From JANNVZ01 sp046155615 (GTDB taxonomy: Bacteria > Bacteroidota > Bacteroidia > Flavobacteriales_D > Sanyastnellaceae), in assembly GCA_046155615.1 (NCBI GenBank), contig JBJXFP010000083.1, forward strand, positions 60,102 through 124,101: DNA of 64,000 bases. Reading direction: 5' to 3'. The translations under genes were made by a program, and so were the position numbers. Under the pieces are notes generated by a model. It ran no database searches. It saw only the letters and a program-made list of their open reading frames with translations, and was not told the DNA's origin. Of this stretch, positions 60,779 through 64,000 are shown piece by piece; within the stretch, counting starts at the first letter, position 1; every line of letters begins with the position of its first letter.

Positions 60779-62647
60779 TCACGAAGCCCTAAACGCTATT
60801 GGCTTATCCAACTTCTTGCTCTGACCAAGAAAAATTCGAGCATAAATCCGAAGCAATGCCAACTCGATAAACACAATATTCAATGATGTTAGCACTATCA
60901 ATGGCAAATCGTTCTTGCCAATGTGACTGAACAACAAATCAATGCCGATAAATGTGGGTGAAATTGGCAGGCCCGCAATGATGAGACACGACAACAGAAA
61001 CACAAACGCCACCCATTTTCTTTCCTGCACATAACTGTGGTAGCGATTGAGGTGAATGTCGTTGTCAATGCTTTTGATTTTACTCAGGCACAAATAGCCA
61101 ACAGCAATAGCTACTAACGCACCACTCAGGTAGATAAGTAAATAACTTCTCTCGAAATCAGGATTGGACAATGCTATTGAAAATGCAATGAAGAATAATG
61201 CTGCGAATACGCTCCACCATGAACGCAGTGCATCACCACGTTGTGTGAATGCACGAAGTATCAAAACAAAGGCAATTGCTGAAAGCATGATTGGAAAAAA
61301 ACTCACTACAGAATCAGCAAGCAAACCGGGTTTGAAATACGCAACCATAGCCGCACCAAGCGCTATTGCCAACACCAACCTCATCCAGTTTTTTGAAACG
61401 AAGGCCAATTGTTTTCCTATCCTCTTGAAAGGATTCCACAGCAGGCGATAATGCAAAGTATCTAGGTGAAATTCTTTTACTGAAAGCATGTACAATGAAT
61501 TTCTGACCTTGCTGAATGCACTCCCTCCACTTGCCTCTTTGGGTGTGAAATAGAAATACATGTTGTGGATTTTGTAGCTAAGCACCGAAGGTGAAATCAA
61601 CAATTGATAGGTGCGCAGCAATGCATTTCCACTGAAATGAATGAGCGCGATAGTGTGCCAGCCGAGGGCCACTTCTACGAACATCAATCCTATTTGAGTG
61701 ATACTCGCATAGGCAATCTGTGTCTTTACTGTTGGCTGAACACGGGCCATGCTGTTGGCGAGTAATGCAGTCGCAGTCCCGATGGTGATAACCGCAAATT
61801 TTATCCACGGTTCATGCTCCCAGTAAGGGTAAGTGCGCAGCAAAAGGAAAACACCGATGTGCACAGAAAGTGACCCGTAAAAAACAGCACTTGATGTGGT
61901 GGGGCCTTCCATAGCACGCGGCAGCCATGATGAAAAGGGCAATTGTGCTGATTTGGTCATTGCTGCAATGACAATAACGAGGCAGATAAAAAATGAATAC
62001 CACTGATGTTCATCGTGGTGAGTTTGTACTGCAAGCGCGTCATTCAATTGCATGAACACGATGTTCTCGTGCCACAGTTGATGGCTCATCCACATGGCGA
62101 GAATGAGGCAGATGTCACCAAGGCGATAAAGTGACAAAACCTTGATGCCATTTTTCACCGGTAGGTAGCGGTCGCGGTAAAATGCAATCAGTAAAAAAGA
62201 AGTGATACCAATTATTTCCCACCCGACAAATAGTGTTTCGAAATTTCCCGCAAACACCACAATGTTGTAAGCCGCGAAAAAAATTAGCATGGTGCAGAAG
62301 TATCGTTTGAATCCTTCCTCGCGGTGCATGTAATACTTGCTGAACACCCCCACCATCAATGCAATGAGTGAACCCATCCCAGAAAACACCATCGTGGTTT
62401 TATCGAAATACAAGTCAACAAAAATGTCGAGATGGGCATTTTGGAAAAGTGTTATGTGGCGTATGTCAAGCAAGGGCAGTTCATTGCACAACCATCCAAT
62501 GGAAAACACGAGCATTCCTGCAAAATGAAGAGCGAGTGTTGCAAGTGCAACAGTTGAAATCAAACGCTCCTTCTTTCGGGGAAGTGTTGCTACAATCAAA
62601 AAAGAAATGAGCGGGATGAGTATGAAGAGTTGAAGAAATTCTTGCAT
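60779..62647 (-). CDS. dabB: DabB: NuoL-like inorganic carbon transporter subunit
   Basis: A 622-residue polytopic membrane protein of the proton-conducting NuoL/MrpA family: FVGWEIIGITSFLLIAFY, KSAQLPFSSWLPRAMEGPT and a C-terminal helix region. On its own it could be taken for complex I subunit 5, but it follows a DabA gene by 10 bp on the same strand, the signature of DAB (DabA/DabB) systems that accumulate bicarbonate, powered by the cation gradient. Confidence 0.88.
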   Translation of the reverse strand: MQEFLQLFILIPLISFLIVATLPRKKERLISTVALATLALHFAGMLVFSIGWLCNELPLLDIRHITLFQNAHLDIFVDLYFDKTTMVFSGMGSLIALMVGVFSKYYMHREEGFKRYFCTMLIFFAAYNIVVFAGNFETLFVGWEIIGITSFLLIAFYRDRYLPVKNGIKVLSLYRLGDICLILAMWMSHQLWHENIVFMQLNDALAVQTHHDEHQWYSFFICLVIVIAAMTKSAQLPFSSWLPRAMEGPTTSSAVFYGSLSVHIGVFLLLRTYPYWEHEPWIKFAVITIGTATALLANSMARVQPTVKTQIAYASITQIGLMFVEVALGWHTIALIHFSGNALLRTYQLLISPSVLSYKIHNMYFYFTPKEASGGSAFSKVRNSLYMLSVKEFHLDTLHYRLLWNPFKRIGKQLAFVSKNWMRLVLAIALGAAMVAYFKPGLLADSVVSFFPIMLSAIAFVLILRAFTQRGDALRSWWSVFAALFFIAFSIALSNPDFERSYLLIYLSGALVAIAVGYLCLSKIKSIDNDIHLNRYHSYVQERKWVAFVFLLSCLIIAGLPISPTFIGIDLLFSHIGKNDLPLIVLTSLNIVFIELALLRIYARIFLGQSKKLDKPIAFRAS

Positions 62648-62657
62648 AAATAATTTG

Positions 62658-64000
62658 TCAGTTCAATGTGTAAATCGGTAAATTTTCCTGTGTAGCATCC
62701 ACAATGTAGTTGGTCTCCATCTCCTTTGCTTGTTCCGCAAGCGTGAGTTGGTCTTCTACTTTATTGATGGCTATGGGCAGTGGTTTGTAGAGTTGAAACG
62801 CACCATCCTTGTGGTAATAAAACTCCTTCGTATCAGGATGAATGGCAACAATGTGTACCCACTCATTGTTGTACCACTCGTACATCTCAGGAGTGGTTTT
62901 GATTGTGTTCAGCACCACTTCGGGATAGTGCTCCACGATTACAAGCAAGCGAACTGGGTCGTGTACTTCAATCATCTGCACGGGTAGTCCAGGACGCAAA
63001 TCGCCATCACTGCTGTTGGCCACACCCACGAGGCCCATCACGTTATGCGGAAGTTTTGTGCCCGCACCCAACTTGTAATTGTCCACCCGCGAGAAATAGT
63101 ATTCGAGGTTGATACCGCCACACACCAATCCGATGGGCCGCATTACAGCAGTCAATATCTTTCCTTCCGGGTCGGTTCTGTAATCATACGAATTCATGAA
63201 GGCGCGCCTGTCCATGTGGAGGCCTTTGGTGTTGTCGCGTCTTCCCACAACACACAGTGAGTTGGTGCCGTGACCCAACTCCGGGCGTGGCTCAAACATG
63301 GAAACAGAGCGCTTCAAAATTTCCTTGCGTGTGTGTTTCAGACTTGCTCTTGTATTGATGGAAGCAAATCTTCTTGTGCGCTCTTTCGCATTTAAATCCA
63401 ATGCTTTTTCAAACGAAAGTTTGTTTTGTGCATGAAGTATTTTGTTCTCCGCACTCAGTATTCTTTCATCGTAATAATCAACTTGGTCGGCAGCGGTATC
63501 ATGCAGGCCTCCAACAAATTGTGTTGCTGCCGGAATATCAATTCCGCGTTCATGCAAGTTTTTTCTTACACCTTCATGATTGGCCATGTGTGCAAACACA
63601 CGCGCATTCACCGAGCCCGGCCGACCACTGCATGCACCACAATCGTGCGCGCTGTGGTGGGGATTGTTCGCGCTGCTGCTGCCATGAGCAATAGAATAAA
63701 TGAGATGCGAAAAGTTTTTTAAAAGGCCAACACTTCGCAATACATTCTCCACGCGGTTGGTCATCTCATCAAGAGTATAGCCGATTTGCAAATTGTTTTC
63801 ACGGTCTTCAGTATTGGTGTTTTCAATGGTGAGTTCAGAGTCGTTGTGCATGTGCGTGAATGCATCGGAAATAGCAGGACTCATGCGCGGACGAAACAGT
63901 GTTTGCAACAACTTCACTCCTGCACCAAAGCCAAGTGAAACAGAACTCAACGTGCCACCAAGAAATGTATGCGCATGGTCGGTGTAGAGCAATTCATGTT
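62658..64000 (-). CDS. dabA: DabA (DUF2309) inorganic carbon transporter subunit, 5' end outside window
   Basis: The C-terminal ~447 residues of a DUF2309 protein. HGSSSANNPHHSAHDCGACS carries the conserved His and Cys zinc-binding residues of the beta-carbonic-anhydrase-like site; LHDTAADQVDYYD, EYYFSRVDNYKLGAGTKLPH and VMGLVGVANSSDGDLRPGLP are family signatures. The frame is open at the right edge, so the start and the first zinc ligands lie beyond 64000. With DabB it concentrates inorganic carbon. The reading frame at the edge continues past a TTG at 63992, so that is not the true start. Confidence 0.93.
   Translation of the reverse strand, partial: HELLYTDHAHTFLGGTLSSVSLGFGAGVKLLQTLFRPRMSPAISDAFTHMHNDSELTIENTNTEDRENNLQIGYTLDEMTNRVENVLRSVGLLKNFSHLIYSIAHGSSSANNPHHSAHDCGACSGRPGSVNARVFAHMANHEGVRKNLHERGIDIPAATQFVGGLHDTAADQVDYYDERILSAENKILHAQNKLSFEKALDLNAKERTRRFASINTRASLKHTRKEILKRSVSMFEPRPELGHGTNSLCVVGRRDNTKGLHMDRRAFMNSYDYRTDPEGKILTAVMRPIGLVCGGINLEYYFSRVDNYKLGAGTKLPHNVMGLVGVANSSDGDLRPGLPVQMIEVHDPVRLLVIVEHYPEVVLNTIKTTPEMYEWYNNEWVHIVAIHPDTKEFYYHKDGAFQLYKPLPIAINKVEDQLTLAEQAKEMETNYIVDATQENLPIYTLN

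Noticed and set aside
60779..62647. Annotation as complex I subunit NuoL
   Set aside because: No other nuo genes are present and a DabA gene lies 10 bp upstream, so DabB is the better call.
1..64000. CRISPR arrays, rRNA operons, intact insertion sequences, prophage
   Set aside because: No regularly spaced repeats, rRNA-like sequence, transposase or phage structural genes were seen. The two tyrosine recombinases are of chromosomal XerC/XerD type.

Overview
The window comes from a chromosome of the phylum Bacteroidota. The evidence is: C-terminal type IX secretion (T9SS) sorting domains on several exported proteins, SprB-like and Ig-like repeat proteins, bacteroidete -7 boxes (TAnnTTTG) just ahead of several genes, an almost complete absence of Shine-Dalgarno sequences except for a very strong one ahead of rpsU, the rpsU-xerC-hpf cluster, and families typical of the phylum (long NusB, LIC11966, PafA-like phosphatase, ORF6N). 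I cannot place it below phylum; a free-living aquatic or wastewater Flavobacteriales/Chitinophagales-like lineage would fit. I saw no rRNA, tRNA, CRISPR array, intact insertion sequence or prophage.

Layout. 0-20 kb is mostly core: an S4 protein (Hsp15 type), a Tat/lipobox amine oxidase, rpsU/xerC/hpf, DUF423, SiaC, a methyltransferase overlapping a ZIP metal transporter, a STAS protein, msrA, a PadR/PspC envelope-stress operon with a clear operator dyad, a methyltransferase overlapping an MBOAT acyltransferase, miaA, nusB, a leucine-type dehydrogenase and pterin dehydratase. 20-50 kb holds xerD, an exported nuclease-fold protein, PafA-like phosphatase, ORF6N, M61 peptidase, pyrE back-to-back with a NUDIX gene, an RluA synthase, a Prc-like S41 protease paired with a LIC11966 surface protein, an alanine symporter with an exported extra domain, apt, acyl-CoA dehydrogenase, ribD, a TSUP transporter overlapping moaD, and several large secreted proteins. 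50-64 kb holds fused isobutyryl-CoA mutase (icmF), three large secreted proteins on the minus strand, a class-A beta-lactamase-like lipoprotein, and dabB/dabA for inorganic carbon uptake; dabA runs off the right edge.

The most unusual part is 53.4-59.8 kb. A partial second copy of the icmF 3' end (55.4 kb) and a partial second copy of the beta-lactamase 3' end (59.6 kb) lie beside their parent genes, with a stop-interrupted antitoxin-like remnant and a possible decayed HTH regulator with an upstream dyad. A dispersed-repeat-like sequence is also inserted in frame in icmF. Together these mark a recombination hot spot. The best regulatory signals are the PadR-type dyad centred on a -33 element, the consensus SD of rpsU, and the pyrE/NUDIX divergent start codons that share bases.
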